Translations under genes and position numbers: made by a program
Source of the DNA: an uncultured Bacteroides sp.
GTDB taxonomy: Bacteria > Bacteroidota > Bacteroidia > Bacteroidales > Bacteroidaceae
DNA: 64,000 bases
Assembly: GCF_963666545.1 (NCBI RefSeq)
Contig: NZ_OY762899.1
Location: forward strand, 2,852,001 to 2,916,000
Reading direction: 5' to 3'
In this document: one piece after another, positions 15,615 to 23,086 of the stretch
Numbering within the stretch: the stretch's first letter is position 1
Layout of the letters: the number at the start of each line of letters is the position of its first letter
The notes under the pieces: generated by a model
What the model saw: the letters and a program-made list of their open reading frames with translations, nothing else
Database searches by the model: none
Told to the model about the DNA's origin: nothing

Positions 15615-16748
15615 TTATGATTGTTGTTTTAAAACTTTTTCAAATCGCTCTAAGAAGATGTTTGCTTCTTCCATGCTTAGGCAAAGTGGGGGCAATAGGC
15701 GGATAACGTTTGTTCCGCTTACTCCTGTAAATACTTTCTGTTCAAAGAGCAATTTGTTGCGAAGTTCTTTGATAGGTTCTTCAAATTCCATCCCAATTAT
15801 TAATCCGCGACCACGCACTTCTTTTATTTGTGAGTAGGAGCTCAACTTCTCGATCAAATATGCACCTACACGAGCGGCGTTCTCCACCAAATGTTCTTTC
15901 TCCATGGTGTCCATTACTGCCAAAGCTGCTGCACAGGCTAAATGATTACCACCAAAGGTGGTGCCTAGCATTCCATATACGGCTTTAAATATGGGCGATA
16001 TGAGTACGCCTGCCATTGGGAAACCATTGCCAATGCCTTTAGCGACGGTGATAATGTCTGCTTTGATGCCAGCATATTGGTGGGCGAAGAACTTGCCACT
16101 ACGGCCGTATCCGCTTTGTATTTCATCCAGAATAAGCACTGTTTTAGTCGCAGTACATACTTCACGAAGCTCTTTGAAGAAATCGTCAGTCGGTAATTTA
16201 ATACCACCAACTCCCTGTATGCCTTCAATGATAACGGCGCAAACATCTCCTTTGGACAATTCCATTTTTACTGCTTCTATGTCGTTCAAAGGCAAGTAAG
16301 TAGTGTGTCCGTTTGCATTGATCGGGGCAATAATCTTAGGATTATCTGTTGCTTCTACAGCTAGCGATGTACGGCCGTGAAATGATTTAGAAAAAGAAAT
16401 AACGCGGGTGCGTCCATTGTGAAATGATGCCAGTTTTAGTGCATTTTCATTGGCTTCGGCACCGGTGTTAATAAGGAACAATGAATAATCATCATATCCT
16501 GAGATCACACCCAATCGGGTTGCGACCTGTTGTTGCAGCTTGTTGATTACCGAATTTGAATAAAAGCCCAACTTGCTGACTTGTTCACTTATCATCTCTA
16601 CATAGTGAGGGTGACTGTGTCCAATGGAGATGACAGCATGTCCGCCATATAGATCGAGATACTCTGTTCCATTCTCGTCCCATACTTGACATCCTTTACC
16701 TTTTACTATATTGATATCAAAAAGTGGATAAACGTCGAATAATTTCAT
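15615..16748 (-). CDS. argD: Acylornithine aminotransferase (ArgD family)
   Basis: 377 residues, class III PLP aminotransferase. INTGAEANENALK lies at 93-105, DEIQSGYGR at 208-216, and the PLP-binding Lys237 is in TVAKGIGNGFPMAGV. It transaminates N-acylglutamate semialdehyde to N-acylornithine. Bacteroides is known to use N-succinyl rather than N-acetyl intermediates from work on its ArgF'-type carbamoyltransferase, so a succinylated substrate is likely here but cannot be read from this sequence. It is downstream of argC with a 182-bp gap containing a weak GTTGTTC/GAACAAC hairpin (16772-16808). Confidence 0.92.
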   Translation of the reverse strand: MKLFDVYPLFDINIVKGKGCQVWDENGTEYLDLYGGHAVISIGHSHPHYVEMISEQVSKLGFYSNSVINKLQQQVATRLGVISGYDDYSLFLINTGAEANENALKLASFHNGRTRVISFSKSFHGRTSLAVEATDNPKIIAPINANGHTTYLPLNDIEAVKMELSKGDVCAVIIEGIQGVGGIKLPTDDFFKELREVCTATKTVLILDEIQSGYGRSGKFFAHQYAGIKADIITVAKGIGNGFPMAGVLISPIFKAVYGMLGTTFGGNHLACAAALAVMDTMEKEHLVENAARVGAYLIEKLSSYSQIKEVRGRGLIIGMEFEEPIKELRNKLLFEQKVFTGVSGTNVIRLLPPLCLSMEEANIFLERFEKVLKQQS

Positions 16749-16930
16749 GATAAGGTCCTCCTTCTGCCTTTGTTGTTCCGAGAGTTAAACTTCTCTTCTC
16801 AGAACAACGTTGGTCAGATTTATTTTTTATTAATATTTTAGCAGAGTTTGTTTCGTTATTGTTCGAAACTGGGTGGTGTAATTTCTTGTTTTTCGTGCAC
16901 GTCTTATAAAAAAATGTGCCGTTAGGATTC

Positions 16931-17899
16931 TTAGAACGCAGAAGGTTTCAATCGAAGTCCTACTGTCTCTTCCAGGTTGAACATCAGGTTCATATTGTGC
17001 ACTGCTTGCCCCGACGCACCTTTTAGCAAGTTGTCTATGCAGGAGATGATGAGGAGTTTGTCCCCATGCTTCTCTAAATGAATGAGACATTTATTGGTGT
17101 TTATTACTTGCTTTAAATCGATGTTCTTTTCTATAATGTGCACGAATGAATCCTCTTCATAATACTCCTCGTACATGCGAACGATCTCGCTTAACTCCAC
17201 CTTGGTCTTCACTACCAATGTAGCAAAAATACCCCGTGGGAAGTCACCTCGATAAGGGATGAAATCAATTTCTGCATCGAAGCTATTTTGAAGTTTCTTT
17301 AATGATTGCTTAATTTCGGGCACATGCTGATGGTCGAACGCTTTGTAGATACTCATATTATTGTTTCGCCAGCTGAAATGGTTGGTTGCTCCCGGCTTTA
17401 CTCCCGCACCTGTACTTCCTGTAATGGCGTTTACCGTCACATCTTCATTAAGCATTAGGTGTTTGGCTAGCGGTAGCAAACCTAGTTCGATGCATGTGGC
17501 AAAACATCCGGGATTGGCTACGTGTTTTGCTTTGCAGATAGCACGTCGATTTAGTTCGGGCAACCCGTAAAGGAAATCGTGTTCGTCACTTTCGATGCGA
17601 TAATCCATCGAAAGATCTATGATTTTGAGCTCTTGAGGCACATTGTGGCTTTCCATGAACTTGCGGGTATCACCATGTGCGGTGCAGAAGAAGAGCACAT
17701 CAATTTCATCTAGTGGCAACGCATCGGTGAATGTCAGATCACATTCTCCGTATAGTCCCTCGTGCACGTCTGTGATTTTGTTGCCGGCGTTGCTACTGCT
17801 ATTGATAAAAACAATCTCTGCTTCGGGATGGTTAATCAGTAAGCGAATAAGTTCTCCGGCCGTATAGCCTGCTCCGCCGATAATTCCTGCTTTAATCAT
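16931..17899 (-). CDS. argC: N-acyl-gamma-glutamyl-phosphate reductase
   Basis: 322 residues. The NAD(P) motif IIGGAGYTAGELIRLL is at 6-21 and the catalytic Cys132 is in ANPGCFAT. It reduces acylglutamyl phosphate to the semialdehyde, the step before argD. It follows argG by 47 bp on the same strand. The start at 17899 places the Rossmann fold directly at the N-terminus, as usual. Confidence 0.94.
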   Translation of the reverse strand: MIKAGIIGGAGYTAGELIRLLINHPEAEIVFINSSSNAGNKITDVHEGLYGECDLTFTDALPLDEIDVLFFCTAHGDTRKFMESHNVPQELKIIDLSMDYRIESDEHDFLYGLPELNRRAICKAKHVANPGCFATCIELGLLPLAKHLMLNEDVTVNAITGSTGAGVKPGATNHFSWRNNNMSIYKAFDHQHVPEIKQSLKKLQNSFDAEIDFIPYRGDFPRGIFATLVVKTKVELSEIVRMYEEYYEEDSFVHIIEKNIDLKQVINTNKCLIHLEKHGDKLLIISCIDNLLKGASGQAVHNMNLMFNLEETVGLRLKPSAF

Positions 17900-17946
17900 A
17901 TTTGTATTTAAGTTGGGCAGCCATCTTTCAAAGGCTGCCTCAATTA

Positions 17947-19161
17947 TTATAATTCTTTTCCGTTTTTCTTTTGATTAGCATAGTATACACGCAAAGGCGT
18001 AGAAAGTATCTTGGTGAACCCTTTAGCATCCTCTGCAGTCCAGCCTTTCTGGATTTCTCCATATTCTCCTAATTCAGTTTTTACTAGGTCGTAAGCCGAT
18101 TCCACTCCTACTAAGGTGTAGCTGTATGGACGAAGGACAATGCTCACAGTACCATTTACGTTTTGTTGAGAGCTAAGTAGCATAGCCTCAATGTCACGCA
18201 TCACAGGTTCCAAATACTGTGCTTCGTGTAGAAACATTCCGTACCACGTACCCACTTGATCTTTCCAGTACTGTTGCCACTTGCTGAGAGTGTGCTTCTC
18301 TAACATTTTGTGCGCATTGATAATAAGAATTGGTGCTGCAGCCTCAAATCCGACTCTACCTTTAATACCAATGATGGTGTCACCGATGTGCATATCACGA
18401 CCAATGGCATATTTACTACCAATCTCTTCTACTTTATTGATGGCCTTGACTTTATCTGCAAACACTTCGCCATTCACCGCATAGATCTCTCCTTCTTTAA
18501 ATTCGATCTTCAGCGTTTCAGTCCCTTTTTCAGTTACCTGACTGGGATAAGCTTCTTCGGGCAATGTTTGTTCGCTGTGCAATGTCTCTTTTCCACCTAT
18601 ACTGGTACCCCAAAGTCCTTTATTAATGGAGTATTCCATCTTCACAAAATCAGCTACATAGCCATGCTCGCGCAGATAGTTTATCTCATATTCACGAGTG
18701 AGGATCATATCACGTGTTGGAGTAATGATTTCAATGCCTGGAGCAAGTACGTCAAAAGTGAGGTCGAAACGAATTTGGTCGTTGCCGGCGCCCGTACTAC
18801 CGTGTGCAATTGCATCGGCACCTATTTCACGTGCGTAGTTAGCGATAGCAATGGCTTGAAATATACGCTCAGAACTAACCGATATAGGGTAAGTGCCATT
18901 GCGCAGTACATTGCCAAAGACCATATATTTGATACTCTTGTTGTAGTAATCCTGAGTAACGTCTATCGTGGCATGTTTTACTGCTCCCAGTTTGTATGCT
19001 TTCTCTTCAATCGCCTTCAGCTCTTCAGCACTGAAACCTCCTGTGTTTGCTATGGCAGTGTATACTTCGTATTCTTTCTCTTGTGATAAGTACATGGCAC
19101 AAAACGAGGTATCCAATCCACCGCTAAATGCTAAAACAACTTTCTTTTTCATATCTTTCAA
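17947..19161 (-). CDS. argG: Argininosuccinate synthase
   Basis: 404 residues. The ATP pyrophosphatase P-loop is FSGGLDTS (12-19), and the citrulline/aspartate-binding STGAGNDQIRF block is near 121-131. It condenses citrulline and aspartate with ATP. It starts 12 bp after the GNAT stop, implying cotranscription from argR. An alternative start three codons in (MKKKVVLAF) is possible. The partner lyase argH is at 5610-6950. Confidence 0.95.
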   Translation of the reverse strand: MKDMKKKVVLAFSGGLDTSFCAMYLSQEKEYEVYTAIANTGGFSAEELKAIEEKAYKLGAVKHATIDVTQDYYNKSIKYMVFGNVLRNGTYPISVSSERIFQAIAIANYAREIGADAIAHGSTGAGNDQIRFDLTFDVLAPGIEIITPTRDMILTREYEINYLREHGYVADFVKMEYSINKGLWGTSIGGKETLHSEQTLPEEAYPSQVTEKGTETLKIEFKEGEIYAVNGEVFADKVKAINKVEEIGSKYAIGRDMHIGDTIIGIKGRVGFEAAAPILIINAHKMLEKHTLSKWQQYWKDQVGTWYGMFLHEAQYLEPVMRDIEAMLLSSQQNVNGTVSIVLRPYSYTLVGVESAYDLVKTELGEYGEIQKGWTAEDAKGFTKILSTPLRVYYANQKKNGKEL

Positions 19162-19173
19162 AATGATTATATT

Positions 19174-19749
19174 CTACTTTTCCGGTTTTTCTTCTTGCCC
19201 TTCTGCTTTATGCTGCTTTGTAGGGTCGTAAAGCATTGCAGTGCAGATGCAATATTTCCTTTCTGTACGTTCCAGCACATCATGGTTGCAGCATCCTTCA
19301 CATCCTTTCCAAAAAGCGTCATCTGTTGTCAATTCCGAAAATGGAACAGGAACGTATCCGAGCTCTGTATTTATTTTCATCACCGCTCCTCCGCTTGTGA
19401 GACCAAACAATTTCGCATTTGGCCATCGCAATCGAGAAAGCTCGAAAGCTGCTTTCTTTATTCGTTTAGCCAATCCTTGGCTACGAAATTTTTCCACCAC
19501 TATGAGTCCTGAGTTAGCCACATACTGTTTGTTACCCCACGATTCGATGTAGCAGAATCCTGCAAATTCTTCACCGTTGAGTGCAATGATGGCTTTCCCT
19601 TCTCTCATCTTTTGCGCCACATATTCGTGTGTACGCTTTGCAATGCCTGTGCCTCTTACCTTGGCTGCGGCAGAGATTGTTTCTAATATAGTGTCAACAT
19701 AAACCTCGTGCGAGGCGTCGGCTACCATTACATCTATTTGAGTGTCCAT
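19174..19749 (-). CDS. GNAT acyltransferase in the arginine operon (candidate N-acylglutamate synthase)
   Basis: 191 residues with the GNAT fold: LIVVEKFRSQGLAKRIKKAAF is the motif-A acyl-CoA loop (about 83-103). A C-terminal cysteine cluster (CEGCCNHD near 150, then CIC) is unusual for the family and may bind metal. It sits between argR and argG. No classical ArgA or ArgJ is present in the window, so acylation of glutamate, the first step of the pathway, is the natural guess. I recall high-throughput genetics work assigning a similar role to a B. thetaiotaomicron protein in this position, but could not check it. Confidence 0.75.
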   Translation of the reverse strand: MDTQIDVMVADASHEVYVDTILETISAAAKVRGTGIAKRTHEYVAQKMREGKAIIALNGEEFAGFCYIESWGNKQYVANSGLIVVEKFRSQGLAKRIKKAAFELSRLRWPNAKLFGLTSGGAVMKINTELGYVPVPFSELTTDDAFWKGCEGCCNHDVLERTERKYCICTAMLYDPTKQHKAEGQEEKPEK

Positions 19750-19821
19750 TTAGTTATAAGCTTTTAGCTTTAAAATTTTGAATGATACGTTTTGGTTTAG
19801 ACTTTTAATCTCTTTTGGTCG

Positions 19822-20292
19822 TTATATGTTTGGAATAATTAAAGCTAAGAAGTTGCGTACCATCGTTTGTTGCGCTCCTTCACGAAGAACAAGCATGATT
19901 GTGTCATCTCCGGCTATGGTGCCTAGCAAGTCACTGAATTCATGATTGTCAATGTCATATGCCATGCTGCTGGCATATCCGGGACGTGTTTTAATCACAG
20001 CAATGTTTCCCGAAAATTGCAGAGATACAAACCCGTTATTCATTAACATCTCGCTGGTACTTTGGTCATTTGCCCGTTTGTACATAGTGTTGTTGGGCAA
20101 AACATAGACATATTTACCATTCATGCTGGCAGCCTTTGCTACTTTGAGCTGTTTAAGGTCGCGCGAGAGAGTAGCCTGAGTCAGCTTAAACTTCTCTTTA
20201 CTCAGTTCCTGTAATAGTTCTTCCTGAGAGCCAATCTCCTTGCTGGAGATAATCATTTTGATGGCATCTAATCGGTTCGCTTTTTTCTTCAT
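19822..20292 (-). CDS. argR: Arginine repressor ArgR
   Basis: 156 residues. A winged helix (about 5-75) with QATLSRDLKQLKVAKA as the recognition region is followed by a C-terminal oligomerisation/arginine-binding domain (85-156) containing the GTIAGDDTIMLVLR motif, where adjacent Asp residues bind arginine in the family. It is first in the minus-strand run and is likely autoregulated: palindromic sites resembling ARG boxes overlap its promoter (20325-20381). Confidence 0.94.
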   Translation of the reverse strand: MKKKANRLDAIKMIISSKEIGSQEELLQELSKEKFKLTQATLSRDLKQLKVAKAASMNGKYVYVLPNNTMYKRANDQSTSEMLMNNGFVSLQFSGNIAVIKTRPGYASSMAYDIDNHEFSDLLGTIAGDDTIMLVLREGAQQTMVRNFLALIIPNI

Positions 20293-20318
20293 CTTGTATA
20301 ATTATTCTAAGAATGGTG

Positions 20319-20382
20319 CAAAAGTATGCATTTATTTGGAATATAATGCATAAATACCTCTTTTTTTATTTATTTTATGCAT
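20319..20382 (-). promoter_or_regulatory. argR operon promoter with ARG-box-like sites
   Basis: The minus-strand -7 box TACTTTTG is at 20319-20326. Three TGCAT-centred sites follow upstream: TATGCATTTATT (20325-20336), AATGCATAAATA (20345-20356) and TTTATTTTATGCA (about 20369-20381). The last two form an inverted pair (TGCATAAATA...TTATTTTATGCA). Their position over the -7/-33 region fits repression by ArgR. The match to known ARG boxes is partial. Confidence 0.5.
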
Positions 20383-20428
20383 TAGGCCTGTATACGAAAT
20401 GGCAAAAAGAATAAGATTACAATCAAAA

Positions 20429-20465
20429 AGCCAATACGTTATACCATTTTTTCTGATTAAGTTTG
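20429..20465 (+). promoter_or_regulatory. Candidate RhaR site and -7 box upstream of the esterase-GH105 gene
   Basis: AGCCAATACGTTATACCATTT (20429-20449) recurs with one base fewer upstream of rhaB. The -7 box TAAGTTTG is at 20458-20465, and no -33 element is present, as expected of an activator-dependent promoter. The regulator assignment is inferred. Confidence 0.4.
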
Positions 20466-20515
20466 TAACTTAAATATTTCTATTGATCTTTAGGAACTAT
20501 AAAAACACGTTCATC

Positions 20516-23044
20516 ATGAAAAAACTGTTTGGATACTTCTCTTTTCTTTTTCTGATAATCTCTTCACTTTCTTTGGAGGCGAAAGTAACTCTTCCTGCAA
20601 TCTTTTCGGATAATATGGTGTTGCAGCAGAATACATCGGTAAATATATGGGGAAAAGCCAAAGCTGGAGAAAGAGTTTCTGTATCTGTGTCTTGGGATAA
20701 AAAGGTCTATAGTGTTGTTACACCCGCTAGCGGCAAATGGATGTTGAAGTTGAAAACTCCTTTAGCGGCAGAAAATCAAACGTTGACAGTAAAGGGAGAG
20801 AATACCCTTATTATTCACAACCTATTAATCGGTGAAGTATGGCTTTGCACGGGACAATCGAATATGGAATTTCCTGTAGCTAAAGATCCGAAAGTAAAAT
20901 GGAAGACAGGGATGCTTACTGAAGCAAAAGAGTTAGAAGATGCTGACTATCCACAGATACGTCTTTTTCATGTAGAACATCAGTTGGGGCATAATGGTGA
21001 GATAGATGATTGTGTAGGTCGTTGGCTGGTTTGCAATTCGGAAAATGTGAGAGACTTCTCTGCCGTAGGATTTGTTTTTGGTCGTAAATTATATAAAGAA
21101 CTGCACCAGCCTGTGGGACTTATTCAATCAACATGGGGCGGAACTCATGCTGAATCATGGACAAAGATGGCAGTGATGAAAACGAATCCTCTTTATGCTG
21201 ATGTGCTTCAAGAGTTTGCTAAAGAAAAAGTGACGCAAGCAAAAAATGATTGCAAAGTACCTGCCACTCTGTGGAACGGTATGATTTATCCAATCTTACC
21301 TTATACTATTAAAGGAAATATCTGGTATCAGGGAGAATCTAACTCTATTCGGTTTGAGAAATATCAGGAAGTTTTCACTAATCTGATAGCTAGTTGGCGA
21401 AAAGAATGGGGGCAGCTTGACATGCCTTTCTATTTTGTGCAGATAGCACCCCAATATAAACAACCGGCAGGCATTCGTGAGGCTCAACTTAAAACTTGGC
21501 AAAGCGTTAAGAATACAGGGATGGTAGTAATAACAGATGCAGGAGATTCAACAGATATACATCCTCGAAACAAACTCATTACCGGCGAGCGCTTGGCTGC
21601 ATGGGCCTTGGCTAAGCAATATAATAAAAGTATGCCTTATTCAGGACCGGTATATAAAAGTCTGATAGTAAAGAACGGTAAAGCTATTTTGTCCTTTGAT
21701 TATGCTGAAGATGGTTTGGCAACAAATGATAATCAACTTGTTAAAGGCTTTTTTATTGCTGGTAAAGATGAACGTTTTTATCCTGCACAGGCCGCTATTG
21801 TCGATAATAACAAGGTAGAGGTTTCTGCTCCTGAGGTGTTGGAACCTGTTGCAGTACGCTATGGCTATGGCAATTTCTTCAGAGTAAATTTATGTAATAA
21901 AGCAGGCCTACCTGCAACTCCTTTCCGAACAGATGCTTTTGCTCCTGATACTTATTCGCGTCGATTTGCCGATTCAGAGATGCGCCGTTTTCCAGAAGCA
22001 TGGCAGTTGGATCATGGCACAAAACCTTTCTTTGGCTATGCTCAAGGGGTGGGCTGCTGTGCAATGCTTGGTGTGTGGAAGCAAACCGGTGATAAACGAT
22101 ATTTTGATTATGTGGAGAAATGGGCTGATTCACTGATCAATGATAAAGGAGAAATAGAGTTATATCATGTCGAAACATATAATATAGACTATATAAATTC
22201 AGGGAAAGTGCTTTTTGATCTTTATCGTCAAACAGGAAAAGCCAAATACAAACTGGCAATGGATGTCCTTATCAAGCAGATGAAAAATCATCCTCGTACG
22301 CTTGAAGGGGGTTATTGGCACAAGCTGACTTATCAACATCAGATATGGCTTGATGGATTATATATGGCTTCACCTTTTCTTGCACATTATGGGGCGGAAT
22401 TTGGCAAGCCTGAATGGATAGACGAAGCCGTGAAGCAATTTACTATTTGTCAGAAACATACGTATGATGCAAAGACGGGACTGTATCACCACGCATGGGA
22501 TGAGAGTAAAAGTCAGCGTTGGGCTGATCCGGAAACAGGACATTCACCTAATTTCTGGGGACGTAGTATAGGATGGTGGTTTATGGCATTGGTTGATGCT
22601 CTCGATTATATCCCGCAAAATCATCCGGGCCACGCATCTATGGTTACTTGGATACAAGGTTTGGCTGATACGTTGCCTAAATACCAAGACAAGAACGGAT
22701 TATGGTATCAGGTACTCGACCAACCTACGCGTCAGGGCAACTTCCCTGAAGCATCTGTTACCACTCAATTTATGTATGCTTATGCAAAAGCGGTGAATAA
22801 AGGTTACCTTGACAAGAAATACCGTGTTTATGCCGAAAAAGCATTTAAAGGTTTGCAAGATAAACTGTTGGTGGAAAATGCCGATGGAACGTTGACGCTT
22901 ACTCGCTGCTGTCAGGTAGGTGGTTTAGGCGGTAATCCTTATCGCGATGGCAGCTTCGAATATTATGTTGGGGAGAAAATGCGCGATAACGATGCTAAAG
23001 CTACAGGCCCGTTTATTATGGGCTGCATCGAACTCGGAAAATGA
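20516..23044 (+). CDS. Secreted sialate-O-acetylesterase-like / GH105 fusion enzyme
   Basis: 842 residues from ATG 20516 (an upstream in-frame TTG at 20483 is less likely because the signal peptide MKKLFGYFSFLFLIISS starts here). Residues about 25-470 are a SASA/SGNH esterase with nucleophile Ser115 in GQSNMEF and D347-x-H349. Residues about 480-842 are a GH105 (YteR-like) toroid with the putative catalytic Asp613 in WLDGLYMA. GH105 enzymes remove unsaturated uronic acid from lyase products. The fusion would deacetylate and trim the same pectic oligosaccharide. It lies 42 bp upstream of the GH106 gene and heads the rhamnose region. Confidence 0.88.
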   Translation: MKKLFGYFSFLFLIISSLSLEAKVTLPAIFSDNMVLQQNTSVNIWGKAKAGERVSVSVSWDKKVYSVVTPASGKWMLKLKTPLAAENQTLTVKGENTLIIHNLLIGEVWLCTGQSNMEFPVAKDPKVKWKTGMLTEAKELEDADYPQIRLFHVEHQLGHNGEIDDCVGRWLVCNSENVRDFSAVGFVFGRKLYKELHQPVGLIQSTWGGTHAESWTKMAVMKTNPLYADVLQEFAKEKVTQAKNDCKVPATLWNGMIYPILPYTIKGNIWYQGESNSIRFEKYQEVFTNLIASWRKEWGQLDMPFYFVQIAPQYKQPAGIREAQLKTWQSVKNTGMVVITDAGDSTDIHPRNKLITGERLAAWALAKQYNKSMPYSGPVYKSLIVKNGKAILSFDYAEDGLATNDNQLVKGFFIAGKDERFYPAQAAIVDNNKVEVSAPEVLEPVAVRYGYGNFFRVNLCNKAGLPATPFRTDAFAPDTYSRRFADSEMRRFPEAWQLDHGTKPFFGYAQGVGCCAMLGVWKQTGDKRYFDYVEKWADSLINDKGEIELYHVETYNIDYINSGKVLFDLYRQTGKAKYKLAMDVLIKQMKNHPRTLEGGYWHKLTYQHQIWLDGLYMASPFLAHYGAEFGKPEWIDEAVKQFTICQKHTYDAKTGLYHHAWDESKSQRWADPETGHSPNFWGRSIGWWFMALVDALDYIPQNHPGHASMVTWIQGLADTLPKYQDKNGLWYQVLDQPTRQGNFPEASVTTQFMYAYAKAVNKGYLDKKYRVYAEKAFKGLQDKLLVENADGTLTLTRCCQVGGLGGNPYRDGSFEYYVGEKMRDNDAKATGPFIMGCIELGK

Positions 23045-23086
23045 TTTTGCTCTTAATGAATGTACTTACTACAAACCTTATAACCG

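Noticed and set aside
18310-19086. 258-codon plus-strand ORF opposite argG
   Set aside because: Antisense to an unambiguous argininosuccinate synthase; Phe/Tyr/Cys-rich composition is typical of a shadow frame.
20483-20515. TTG at 20483 as start of the esterase-GH105 gene
   Set aside because: The signal peptide begins at ATG 20516, and the upstream codons add a charged stretch that would spoil it.
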